This document shows positions 15,827 through 24,248 of a DNA stretch of 59,040 nucleotides, piece after piece. Below the pieces are notes generated by a model, which made no database searches, was not told the DNA's origin, and worked only from the letters and a program-made list of their open reading frames with translations. This DNA comes from Alphaproteobacteria bacterium (GTDB lineage: Bacteria; Pseudomonadota; Alphaproteobacteria; RF32; CAG-239), in the NCBI GenBank assembly GCA_017935485.1, contig JAGBHO010000026.1, positions 1 to 59,040 on the forward strand, read 5' to 3'. The position numbers and the translations under genes were made by a program. How positions within the stretch are numbered: the stretch's first letter is position 1; each line of letters starts with the position of its first letter.

Positions 15827-17209
15827 TCAGCGTTTTTTGTCGGCATAAGGATTGCCGGTTTTTCTGACCGTAATCCGTAACGGAATGCCGCGCAAATCAA
15901 AATTTTCACGCAGACTGTTGGTCAGATAACGCAAATAAGATTCCGGCAGCCCTTCCGGATTGCTTGAAAAAATATAAAATGACGGCGGACGGGTTTTGGC
16001 CTGAGTAATGTAACGCAGCTTTATCCGGCGTTTGTTTTTGCCCAAAGGCGGCGGATAATTGTCAATCATGTCAGAGAACCACTGGTTCAGCGGGGCGGTT
16101 GGAATCCGGCTGCGCCAGCGGTTATAAACCTTGATCACGGCCCGCATCAGCTTGTCGAGATTCTCCCCTTTCAAAGCCGAAATTGTGACTGTAGGCACGC
16201 CTTCAACCTGCGTCAGAGAAGTCTCAAGCTTGTAGTTTAACTGGTCAAGCGCTTCCTTCCGGTTGGCTATGTCCCACTTGTTGACGGCAATAACCAAGGC
16301 GCGCCCTTCATCAATCACCTGTCGGGCAATTGTCAAATCCTGCTTTTCCAATACGGCGTCGGCATCCAAAACCAAAACGACAACCTGTGCCATAAAAGCG
16401 GCGTGTTTGGTGCTGGCGGCAGACATCTTTTCCAATGAGTCGGAAATTCTGGCCTGTTTGCGCAAACCCGCCGTATCCACCAGATTAATCTTATGCCCTT
16501 CCCAAGCCCATTCGCTGGTAATTGCATCTCGGGTGACGCCGGCTTCCGGCCCTGTCAGCATTCTTTCGTCTTTCAACAACGCATTGACAAGCGTCGATTT
16601 TCCGACATTCGGCCGTCCAACAATTGCCAACTGAATCGGGCGTTTGTCTTCTTTGTCTTCGTCTTCGGCGCCGGCAGCCTCATCTTCGGCCGTTTCAGAC
16701 TGCACAGCCGTTTTTTTCTTGTCAAATTCTTTCAGGGCATCATAAAGCTCGTTCAGCCCCAAACCGTGTTCGGCCGAAAACGGAACAGGCTGACCCAGCC
16801 CAAGCTTATAAGCTTCATAAATGCTGTCTTCCTGCGTTTTGCTTTCGCATTTGTTGGCAAGCAGGATAACCGGTTTGCCGGCTTGCCGCAGAATATTGGC
16901 AAAATGCTCGTCATAAGGCTGCAAACCGGCGCGGGCGTCAAACAAAAACAGCGTCACGTCCGCTTCATCGATAGCGCGTTTGGTCTGTTCCCACATCCGC
17001 CGTTCCAGATTGTCTTCATTGGAATATTCATAACCCGCGGTGTCAACAATCGTTAAGGCCATATCTCTGAGTTTGGCAGGCGCCTCACGCCGGTCACGGG
17101 TTACGCCGGGCTGATCATGAACAATGGCAACTTTCCGGCCGGCCAGCCGATTAAACAATGTTGACTTCCCGACATTCGGCCGTCCGATAATTGTGACTTT
17201 TAATGTCAT
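15827..17209 (-). CDS. der: Ribosome-assembly GTPase Der (EngA)
   Basis: 460 residues with two GTPase domains in tandem, the hallmark of Der. The first has GRPNVGKSTLFN, DTAGYE and NKCE. The second, from about residue 195, has GRPNVGKSTLVN, DTAGLRKQ and NKWD. A KH-like C-terminal domain follows (RIKLRYITQAKTRPPSF). An acidic linker (AEDEAAGAEDEDKED) joins the GTPases. Der is essential for maturation of the 50S subunit. It lies downstream of bamB with 17 bases between, the classical yfgM-bamB-der order. Confidence 0.97.
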   Translation of the reverse strand: MTLKVTIIGRPNVGKSTLFNRLAGRKVAIVHDQPGVTRDRREAPAKLRDMALTIVDTAGYEYSNEDNLERRMWEQTKRAIDEADVTLFLFDARAGLQPYDEHFANILRQAGKPVILLANKCESKTQEDSIYEAYKLGLGQPVPFSAEHGLGLNELYDALKEFDKKKTAVQSETAEDEAAGAEDEDKEDKRPIQLAIVGRPNVGKSTLVNALLKDERMLTGPEAGVTRDAITSEWAWEGHKINLVDTAGLRKQARISDSLEKMSAASTKHAAFMAQVVVLVLDADAVLEKQDLTIARQVIDEGRALVIAVNKWDIANRKEALDQLNYKLETSLTQVEGVPTVTISALKGENLDKLMRAVIKVYNRWRSRIPTAPLNQWFSDMIDNYPPPLGKNKRRIKLRYITQAKTRPPSFYIFSSNPEGLPESYLRYLTNSLRENFDLRGIPLRITVRKTGNPYADKKR

Positions 17210-17226
17210 TTTTCTTTCCTTGTTTT

Positions 17227-18534
17227 TTATTTATAAGCCACCATTTCGGCATCGTTTGTTGTAAATATGACAATCCCGTCGGCAACAATCGGCGCCATGT
17301 CAATATCTTCGTCAATATTGATAAAGCCCATCAGCTTGCCGTTGTACGGCGAAACCGAAAAGACATGTCCGTCCGATGTCGGAACCAGCAGCCGGTTATT
17401 CGCCAAAACCGGTCCGACTGCAAATTCGCCGGGCTTGTCGTTGACATTCGGAATAGTGGTGTTCCAGATAATTTTACCGTCATTTTTGTTGAGGGCCAGC
17501 AATTCGTTATTGTCGCTCAAAACATACATATATTGTCCGGCAATCCACGGCTGATTCGTGCCGGAAACTTCCCTTTCCCAGATTCTCATGCCGGTTTTAA
17601 GGTCTATTGCCGCCAGAACGTCACTGTTTCCGATGGCAAAAATCTTGTCATTGTCAATTACCGGATTGGCTTTGATTGCGGCAATATTGGCCAAAGAATT
17701 GTTACGTTTTCGGCTGATCAGGTTATCAGACCACAGCGGCGTGCCGGTACTGGATTTGAAAGCGCGAAGCTCGCCGTTTGAAAAGGCAGCCACCACCACG
17801 TCCAAATACGGGCTGTAAGCCGGAGAGGCGCCGCCGACCAGTGTTGTTCCTTCAGTTTTGGTCTTGTACCTCCAGACTTCCTGGCCGGAAATCGAGTTCA
17901 ATGCAATCAGCGTATTGTCAATTGTCTGTACAAAAAGCTTGTCGGCATTTGTCGTCGGGGCGATTCTGATCGGCATGCCGGCATCATAGCGCCAGATTTC
18001 ACGGCCGGTAAGCATATCCAAAGCAAAAACGCCGCCAAAACCTGTTGTGGCATAAATCTTTTTGCCGAAATAAGCCAGTCCGGCACCTTTCATGGAACTT
18101 GATTTATCATCTTTGTTCAAAGGCTTCAGACGTTTTTTCCAAATCTGATCCCCGCTGTCCAGCCGCCTTGCCGTTACGATGGCATCGGCGTCAATGGCAA
18201 AAACAACCCTGTGGGCGACAATCGGTTTGGCAATCAGCATATCGCGTTTTGAACTGCCCTCGCCAAAACCGGCATCCCAGAATTTTTTAAGTTTTGAACT
18301 TGTTGCTAGATGGCTCATCAGATGTTCCGAATTTCCGCCCTCTTGTGTCCAGCGGGAATTCTTTTGCGGTTGCGGCAGTTTGATTTTAACCTTTCCTTCC
18401 GGAAAATCAGGCTGTAACTTTGCCGAACTGCTCAAAACCGAAAGGCGTTCTCCTTCCAGCTTGATTTTTTCGTCGGCAAACAGTCCGCATGCGCCCAACG
18501 CCATCATCAGTCCGGCGCATATTGTGCTTTTCAT
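17227..18534 (-). CDS. bamB: Outer-membrane assembly lipoprotein BamB (PQQ-repeat beta-propeller)
   Basis: 435 residues from the ATG at 18534. A lipoprotein signal ends in LGAC, so Cys15 would be acylated. The mature part carries repeated tryptophan-docking blades such as GDQIWKK, GREIWRYD, GQEVWRYK, GTPLWSD and GMRIWERE, typical of the eight-bladed PQQ-like propeller. BamB works with BamA to insert beta-barrel proteins into the outer membrane. Position between yfgM and der agrees with the family. The sequence before the propeller (residues 20-80) is longer than in E. coli. Confidence 0.92.
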   Translation of the reverse strand: MKSTICAGLMMALGACGLFADEKIKLEGERLSVLSSSAKLQPDFPEGKVKIKLPQPQKNSRWTQEGGNSEHLMSHLATSSKLKKFWDAGFGEGSSKRDMLIAKPIVAHRVVFAIDADAIVTARRLDSGDQIWKKRLKPLNKDDKSSSMKGAGLAYFGKKIYATTGFGGVFALDMLTGREIWRYDAGMPIRIAPTTNADKLFVQTIDNTLIALNSISGQEVWRYKTKTEGTTLVGGASPAYSPYLDVVVAAFSNGELRAFKSSTGTPLWSDNLISRKRNNSLANIAAIKANPVIDNDKIFAIGNSDVLAAIDLKTGMRIWEREVSGTNQPWIAGQYMYVLSDNNELLALNKNDGKIIWNTTIPNVNDKPGEFAVGPVLANNRLLVPTSDGHVFSVSPYNGKLMGFINIDEDIDMAPIVADGIVIFTTNDAEMVAYK

Positions 18535-18570
18535 CAAATTACCATACATCGGAAACCATCCTTGTCTTGT

Positions 18571-19254
18571 TTACTGTTTAACTGTTTCATTCAAAATTGC
18601 AATCATGTCCTGAGCTTCGGCCTTCAGGCTGTCGGGCGCGTTGGCGTCTGCGGCAATTTCGCCGTAAAGCAGTTTGGCTTTGTCAATATCTTTGGCGCGA
18701 ATGGCCGAAAGGGCGAGCAGGCTTTTAGCCATGCCGCTCCAGCTCGGATTTTGCAATACCGGTTCCAGCATTTTTTCCATGTCGGCATAAGAAGCCGATT
18801 CAATCTGCATGGAAGCAAGCTTGATGAGCGCCACGTTTTTAACCTGCGGGTTGGTACCGCTGTCGGCAAGCATTTCTTTCAATACGTTCTGCGCTTCTTC
18901 CGTTTTGCCGTTTTCGGTATAGTTTTTTGCCAGCTGCATTCTTGCGGCATCGGCATAAATCCCGCCGCGGTCTTCGGCAATTTTCTTCAAGACGTTGTTG
19001 CTTTCTTCCACTTTGCCTTGTTCTGCCAGATTGGCGGCATAGGCATAAACGTTTGAATTTTCCTGATGGTGACGGATTCTCCAGGCCTTGATGCTTTCAA
19101 AACTGACGGCGGCAACCAAAATCGCCACAACGGAAATGATGATATGCAGGCTGTATTTGTCCCAGATTTGTTTCAGCTGGTCATTTTTCAAATCCTCGTT
19201 CACTTCTTCAATAAAAGCGTCTTGCAGGGTTTTGGGTGCTTTTTCCTTTTTCAT
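18571..19254 (-). CDS. yfgM: YfgM-like membrane-anchored TPR protein
   Basis: 227 residues from the ATG at 19254. A short cytoplasmic stretch precedes one membrane helix (HIIISVVAILVAAVSF), followed by periplasmic helical repeats (tetratricopeptide type: AYAANLAEQGKVEESNNVLKKIAED and similar). YfgM proteins associate with the SecYEG translocon and periplasmic chaperones. Followed by bamB and der in the usual order, so the name is supported by both sequence layout and neighbours. Confidence 0.8.
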   Translation of the reverse strand: MKKEKAPKTLQDAFIEEVNEDLKNDQLKQIWDKYSLHIIISVVAILVAAVSFESIKAWRIRHHQENSNVYAYAANLAEQGKVEESNNVLKKIAEDRGGIYADAARMQLAKNYTENGKTEEAQNVLKEMLADSGTNPQVKNVALIKLASMQIESASYADMEKMLEPVLQNPSWSGMAKSLLALSAIRAKDIDKAKLLYGEIAADANAPDSLKAEAQDMIAILNETVKQ

Positions 19255-19341
19255 GTAATCCAATCTCCACGGTTAAAAAAGTTCGTTATTTTTTGTTTAT
19301 ATCCGAAACAACTTATTTTAGCAAAGATTTTTTATCAAAAT

Positions 19342-20508
19342 TTACTTTGTAAGTTCATATAACAGAAAGTTCTTAATCCAGCGTAAATCTTCCGGCGGAA
19401 GTTTTTTGCCGAAGACAATTGTTTTCTTGTCGGAAATAATGGAAACAAAACATCTGCCTGTTGCCGGATTCGGCGTAATGTCAATGGCTTCAATGTCTGC
19501 TTTGGCCATTTCGCCATGTTTTTTCGAAAAGCCGAAAAACTTGTGAACATTGACGATTTTATATTTTTTAATCACAATCTTGTCTTTGCGGAATAATATA
19601 ATCACCGCCATGATGATAAAAAACGCCATAACGCCGTAAAAAATCATAAAACCGCCGCGGTTCAGATTCGGAGCCAGATTTTCAATAAACTTGATCAGAA
19701 TTGCGGCGCAGGTAATGACGGCAATTGCCAGCACGTTGTATGCGTCCCATACCGTTTTGCGGATTTTCAGCACAATCTTGTCCGAGCGCCAGACCACGGC
19801 CGCATTTTTGGGCACCGGCATGGTGCTGATGTCAAAATCCACTTTGAGCTCGCCAATCTTTTTAAGTTCCTTAACCGACTTGCCCAGATGTTCAATCTTG
19901 CGCGAAACCAGGCCGTCCGCCGTCATGACCAGAGCCGGCAGGCCGAGCGTGCGGGCATAATATTCCCACAGCCTGCGGACATTTTTGCCGCGGTAAGAAA
20001 TATATAACGGCACACATTTTTCCGGATTCTTGTGCGAAAGTTCGATAATATATTTATTGCGGCTGATAAACCCGAGCTGCGCAAATTCGATTCGGAAGCG
20101 CACGCCGTCGTACTTGGCAAGTTTTTCCTTCATCCGGAGCTTTTTGCCGTTAAGCAGGCGGGTGACGATTTCTACGTTTTTGCCGTCAAAGTAGATTCGG
20201 CGGTATTGAAAATAGTTGCAGAACAGCGCGGCAATAATTCCCAGCCCCATAAGCATGATGACAATGTCAAAAAAAGTCGTGTTTATCATCGGCTGAAAAT
20301 CGGTTGCCGGAAAATTTCCGGTAAAATCGGAGCGGGTAACGGTCACGCCGTCAAAAAGCTCATATGCGCCGAGCAAAAGCAAAGCCGCGCCGAGAATAAG
20401 CCCGATATAAAAAATCCATGCCGACATCCGGTCGGTCTTGCGGGCGGGAATTTTATCAAGACGGAGTTCAAAATGGTTGCTGTAATGCCTGGGCATAGGT
20501 TTGTTCAT
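19342..20508 (-). CDS. Membrane protein with two helix pairs and PH-like soluble regions
   Basis: 388 residues from the ATG at 20508, with AGAGAG a few bases upstream. Two membrane pairs lie at about residues 28-48/75-95 and 250-270/282-300. A basic beta-rich segment follows each pair (RRIYFDGKNVEIVTRLLNGKK and KDKIVIKKYKIVNVHKFFG), a pattern reminiscent of bacterial PH-type domains that sit under membrane pairs. No close family is recognised. It ends about 90 bases ahead of yfgM, so it may be co-transcribed. Confidence 0.65.
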   Translation of the reverse strand: MNKPMPRHYSNHFELRLDKIPARKTDRMSAWIFYIGLILGAALLLLGAYELFDGVTVTRSDFTGNFPATDFQPMINTTFFDIVIMLMGLGIIAALFCNYFQYRRIYFDGKNVEIVTRLLNGKKLRMKEKLAKYDGVRFRIEFAQLGFISRNKYIIELSHKNPEKCVPLYISYRGKNVRRLWEYYARTLGLPALVMTADGLVSRKIEHLGKSVKELKKIGELKVDFDISTMPVPKNAAVVWRSDKIVLKIRKTVWDAYNVLAIAVITCAAILIKFIENLAPNLNRGGFMIFYGVMAFFIIMAVIILFRKDKIVIKKYKIVNVHKFFGFSKKHGEMAKADIEAIDITPNPATGRCFVSIISDKKTIVFGKKLPPEDLRWIKNFLLYELTK

Positions 20509-20685
20509 GTTTTTTCTCTCTGTTTTATACAAGCAAAAATCCAAGTATCATAATAATACAATATTTATTTTAATAATCATCAATTATTTTAATTTTAATT
20601 AAAGCTTTAAATGTTAATAATCTCAATATAAACTAAAACGGCTTTAATGCAAGAAACACATTTTAAAATCCGACGGGGAGAAATA

Positions 20686-22443
20686 ATGGGAAATATCGGC
20701 ATATTTGCAAATACAACACATATTCTGGTAACGTTAACGGCGTTTTTGCTGCTGTTTTTCTCTTGCTTTTTCACGGAAAAAGGCTCGCCGGTACGGCGGG
20801 GGATCTGGTTTTTGTTTGGCGGGCTGATTCTGGATTTTATTGTCGTCTGGATTGAATACAAGTCTTTTAACGTTTACAAAGCCGGCGGCAATGTTGAAAT
20901 GTATGTCTTTTTTGAGTTATTGCTGCTGCTTGCCTCCATGGTTCTTCTGGCCATTGCCGCTTCTCAGATCTTGCTCAAAAACATTCCCGATCTGCCGGTG
21001 ATTCTCGGTGTGGCCGGTCTCGGGCTGATTTCCGTCGTGTCCTATGTCTTTATCTTTCCTGACGGCAATATGGTTTCCAGCCTGCGCTATGTTTTTCCTG
21101 TTGCCGGTTTTGCCTATTTGAGCGTCGGCTTCCTGTCACAGGTCACCCAGCGGTATAAAAGCGGTTATATCATGGCGTCTGTTGTGACTGCGGCCATCAG
21201 TATTTTGCTGATTTTGAAGTTGTCGCACGTCAGCTGGGCGCTGGACGGTTCGGAATTATGGTACTCCGCCGCGCTGTTTTATGTTTTGCTTGCCATGTCT
21301 ATTCTGATTATCAAAATCAATGCCCTGAGCGCCAAATACGAAATACAGGAGCAGGAAATTGAAAAAAGCAACCAGCGTCTGGCCGACATTATCAAATCTT
21401 CTCCTTTCCCGATTATCCTGTCCAAACTCGGCGACGACAAAATCATCATGGCCAATACCAATGCCGTCAAACTGTTCGGCATTTTGCCGCAGGAAGTTGA
21501 GCGTTACCGCCTGAAAGACTTTTTTGTTGACGTTGACAACCGCCGGCTTTTGAACGAGCGTCTGGAGAAAGAAAAAGAAGTTCAGGATTTTGAAATTCTG
21601 GTCAAAACCCCGAGCGGCGATACGCCTTTCTGGCTGCTGGCTTCGGTCAATATCATCGACTACAATTACGATGTTGTGCTCTATGCCGCTTTTCAGGACA
21701 TCACTTCGCGCAAAAACCGTGAAATGCTGCTCAAAAATCAGGCAATTCGCGATCCGCTGACCTCGCTCTATAACCGCCGTTATTTTGAAGAAGAAGTCTT
21801 TAACCGGATTGTCGAAGCCAAAGCCCAAAATGAAGAATATTGCGTCTTGATGCTCGATGCCGACCACTTCAAACGGGTCAATGACACTTACGGTCACAAA
21901 GTCGGTGACAAAGTCTTGATTGAGCTGGCCGGCACTTGCGAGAAAAACCTGCGTGAAGATGATATTGTTGCCCGCTACGGCGGTGAAGAATTTGTGGTCT
22001 TTCTGCCGCATACCGGAACCAAACAGGCCGAGGTCGTGGCCGAACGCCTGCGCGAAAGCATTGCCTCAGCCGTTGTGTACAGCGATGAAGGCGAGGAAGT
22101 CCGCTTTACCGTCAGTATCGGCATTTCATCTTCCGAGATTTCCGATAATGTCGGCATGCTGATAAAAACGTCGGACGAAGCCCTTTACCGCGCCAAGGAA
22201 ACCGGACGCAACCGCTATTGCGTTTTTCATAAGGACGATTTGAGCAAGCTGGGCAGCGAGGACGAAACCGAACGTAAAGAAAGCCAAAATCATCACCCGA
22301 TTTTTGACAAAGAAGACAATCGTGAAATTTCGCTGCTGGACGGTATCGATTCTTCCCGCATTCAGGAAGACAATGTGGAAATTGAAGAAAAAAAGCGCCA
22401 AAACGGCATTAATATTCTGGGTGTTGATGATGAAGATTTGTAA
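20686..22443 (+). CDS. Membrane diguanylate cyclase (7TM-PAS-GGDEF)
   Basis: 585 residues. GGGGAG at 20672-20677 supports the ATG at 20686 over 20647. Residues 1 to about 215 contain about seven membrane helices of the histidine-kinase-type N-terminal module. A PAS domain covers about 235-365 (LADIIKSSPFPIILSKL), then GGDEF from 385: DPLTSLYNRRYF and the active loop GGEEF at 432-436, preceded by the product-inhibition site REDD at 423-426. It should make cyclic di-GMP from two GTP and be feedback-inhibited. A tail of about 75 acidic residues follows and matches nothing. No EAL domain is in the window. Confidence 0.92.
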   Translation: MGNIGIFANTTHILVTLTAFLLLFFSCFFTEKGSPVRRGIWFLFGGLILDFIVVWIEYKSFNVYKAGGNVEMYVFFELLLLLASMVLLAIAASQILLKNIPDLPVILGVAGLGLISVVSYVFIFPDGNMVSSLRYVFPVAGFAYLSVGFLSQVTQRYKSGYIMASVVTAAISILLILKLSHVSWALDGSELWYSAALFYVLLAMSILIIKINALSAKYEIQEQEIEKSNQRLADIIKSSPFPIILSKLGDDKIIMANTNAVKLFGILPQEVERYRLKDFFVDVDNRRLLNERLEKEKEVQDFEILVKTPSGDTPFWLLASVNIIDYNYDVVLYAAFQDITSRKNREMLLKNQAIRDPLTSLYNRRYFEEEVFNRIVEAKAQNEEYCVLMLDADHFKRVNDTYGHKVGDKVLIELAGTCEKNLREDDIVARYGGEEFVVFLPHTGTKQAEVVAERLRESIASAVVYSDEGEEVRFTVSIGISSSEISDNVGMLIKTSDEALYRAKETGRNRYCVFHKDDLSKLGSEDETERKESQNHHPIFDKEDNREISLLDGIDSSRIQEDNVEIEEKKRQNGINILGVDDEDL

Positions 22444-22452
22444 GAGGGCGCA

Positions 22453-23592
22453 ATGACTTGTCCTTATCATGACATTTGCGGCGGCTGCCTGTACAGAAAC
22501 CTGTCAATGCCGGAATATCAAAAGCGCAAGGAACAGAGCTTCAAAAAAATTTTAAGCGGCTTGATACAACCGGACGTCAAATTCGGCACGCCGGTTTTTA
22601 TCGGGGATAATGTCCGCCGTCGTGCTGCCATGGCTTTTTCTTTTCGCAAAGGAAAATTGCAGCTGGGCTTTAACCAACGCCAAAGCGCCGAATTGGTGGA
22701 CGTTGCCGCCTGTTGCCTGCTGACGCCGCGTTTGAATGCCAATCTTGCCAATATCCGTATTTTGCTGGCCGAGCTTTGCGCCGTGCCGCTTGGCAATGGT
22801 GCCAAAAAAGGCAAAAAATTTGTGCCGCAATATATTTCTGCCGGCGATGTCTGGCTCTGCGATGCCGATAACGGCATAGATGTTGTCTTGGAATTTGCCG
22901 GTGAAATGGCATTGGAACACCGGATGATTATTTTTGAAAAAGCACAGGAGTTTGCAGATATTATCCGCATTTCCCACCGTGCAAAACCGGATTCCGCAAG
23001 CGAGCCTTTGGTTGAAAAAGTCAAACCGCAAATCAGAATGGGGAATTATGACGTTTATATTCCGGCCGGCACGTTTTTGCAGCCGTCCAAAGCCGGAGAG
23101 CAGGCGCTGGTCGGATTGGTAAAGGCATATCTGGGCGAGATGCAAGGCCGAATTGCGGATTTGTTTTGCGGCGTGGGAACTTTTTCTTATCCGCTGGCCG
23201 CAAATAAAAACAATAAGATTCTGGCGGCGGATTCTTCGCCGGCTTTGTTGGAAGGCTTCAGACAGTCGTTGAATAAAAATATGATAAGCAATGTTGAGGT
23301 CGTTAATAAAAATCTGTTCAAATACCCGTTCGATGAAAAAGAATTGTCCGGATTTGACGTTGTGATTTTTGATCCGCCGCGCGCCGGTGCCGCTGCTCAA
23401 ACGGCTCAAATAGCATCTTTTGCCGATAAGCCGAAAAAACTGATTGCCGTGTCCTGCAATCCGTATAGCTTTGTCAAAGACGCCAATACGCTGATAGCCG
23501 CCGGTTACCGGTTGCAGGAAGTGACTTTGGTTGACCAGTTTGTTTTTTCCGACCATAGTGAATTGGTCGCCTGCTTTGAATTGCCGGAATAG
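22453..23592 (+). CDS. TrmA/RlmD-family rRNA or tRNA (uracil-5-)-methyltransferase
   Basis: 379 residues. It opens with the iron-sulfur cysteines CPYHDICGGC (Cys3, Cys9, Cys12), followed by a central domain with FLQPSKAGEQAL and the SAM-binding DLFCGVGTFSYPLA. The catalytic loop is VSCNPYSF near residue 335, and DPPRAG lies before it. The family methylates U1939 or U747 of 23S rRNA, or U54 of tRNA. The iron-sulfur cluster favours the RlmD/RlmC branch. The TRAM domain of RlmD is absent. It starts 9 bases after the cyclase gene. The exact target base is not assigned. Confidence 0.88.
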   Translation: MTCPYHDICGGCLYRNLSMPEYQKRKEQSFKKILSGLIQPDVKFGTPVFIGDNVRRRAAMAFSFRKGKLQLGFNQRQSAELVDVAACCLLTPRLNANLANIRILLAELCAVPLGNGAKKGKKFVPQYISAGDVWLCDADNGIDVVLEFAGEMALEHRMIIFEKAQEFADIIRISHRAKPDSASEPLVEKVKPQIRMGNYDVYIPAGTFLQPSKAGEQALVGLVKAYLGEMQGRIADLFCGVGTFSYPLAANKNNKILAADSSPALLEGFRQSLNKNMISNVEVVNKNLFKYPFDEKELSGFDVVIFDPPRAGAAAQTAQIASFADKPKKLIAVSCNPYSFVKDANTLIAAGYRLQEVTLVDQFVFSDHSELVACFELPE

Positions 23593-23745
23593 GCCTTTTT
23601 TACTTGCTTGTCTTTCTTCTCTGTGATCTTGCATTTTCAATGCACAAATTCCATCACACATCCTGTCCAACTTCACAAACAACCATCGGCAATTCGTTTT
23701 TATTATCAAACTTTGCCATATCGATTTGGGATGATGAAAATAAAA

Positions 23746-24225
23746 TTATAAGTTTGTCTGACGGGCGTAATGATAAATCAAATCTCCGCTGACATTGCCT
23801 TTGTTCCAGCTCATCATCAGTTCTTTGGCTCCGGTCGGTTCATCGATTCCTTCGCGCAAAATCTGAAAACCGCAGCGGTGATAAAACCGAACGGCTTTTT
23901 TGTTTTGAGAATAAACCTGTAAATTTAAGCGGCTGTGATTTTTTTGCAATTCAAACATCAGGGCTTTGCCAATTCCCCGTCCCCGCGCATCGGCAGAAAC
24001 GAACAATGCGCCGAGATAATCTTCCTCTCCCAGACTGGCAAAGGCTTTCACCTCGCCGTTTTCTTCCCAGACATAAGTCTGCGCTGCCGGCAGATATTCA
24101 TTGCGGACAACGGCAAAATTTTCCTGCCAGTAAGCCGCCGGAATAAAATCGTGGCTGTCCAGACTGCCGTCGAGCCAGATTTTCATGACTTTGTCCGTAT
24201 CCTGCGGCTGAAACTTTCTGATCAT
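23746..24225 (-). CDS. GNAT-family N-acetyltransferase
   Basis: 159 residues. The acetyl-CoA binding loop is visible as SADARGRGIGKALM near residue 80, and the terminal strand and helix as NKKAVRFYHRCGFQILREG. It is similar in layout to YjaB-type acetyltransferases. The substrate cannot be told. It is 23 bases downstream of parE on the same strand, so it is probably a read-through partner. Confidence 0.85.
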   Translation of the reverse strand: MIRKFQPQDTDKVMKIWLDGSLDSHDFIPAAYWQENFAVVRNEYLPAAQTYVWEENGEVKAFASLGEEDYLGALFVSADARGRGIGKALMFELQKNHSRLNLQVYSQNKKAVRFYHRCGFQILREGIDEPTGAKELMMSWNKGNVSGDLIYHYARQTNL

Positions 24226-24248
24226 TCTCCGGCTCCCGTCATCAATAG

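Noticed and set aside
16493..17056. A 187-residue plus-strand frame inside der
   Set aside because: It is antisense to two conserved GTPase domains and shows no family features.
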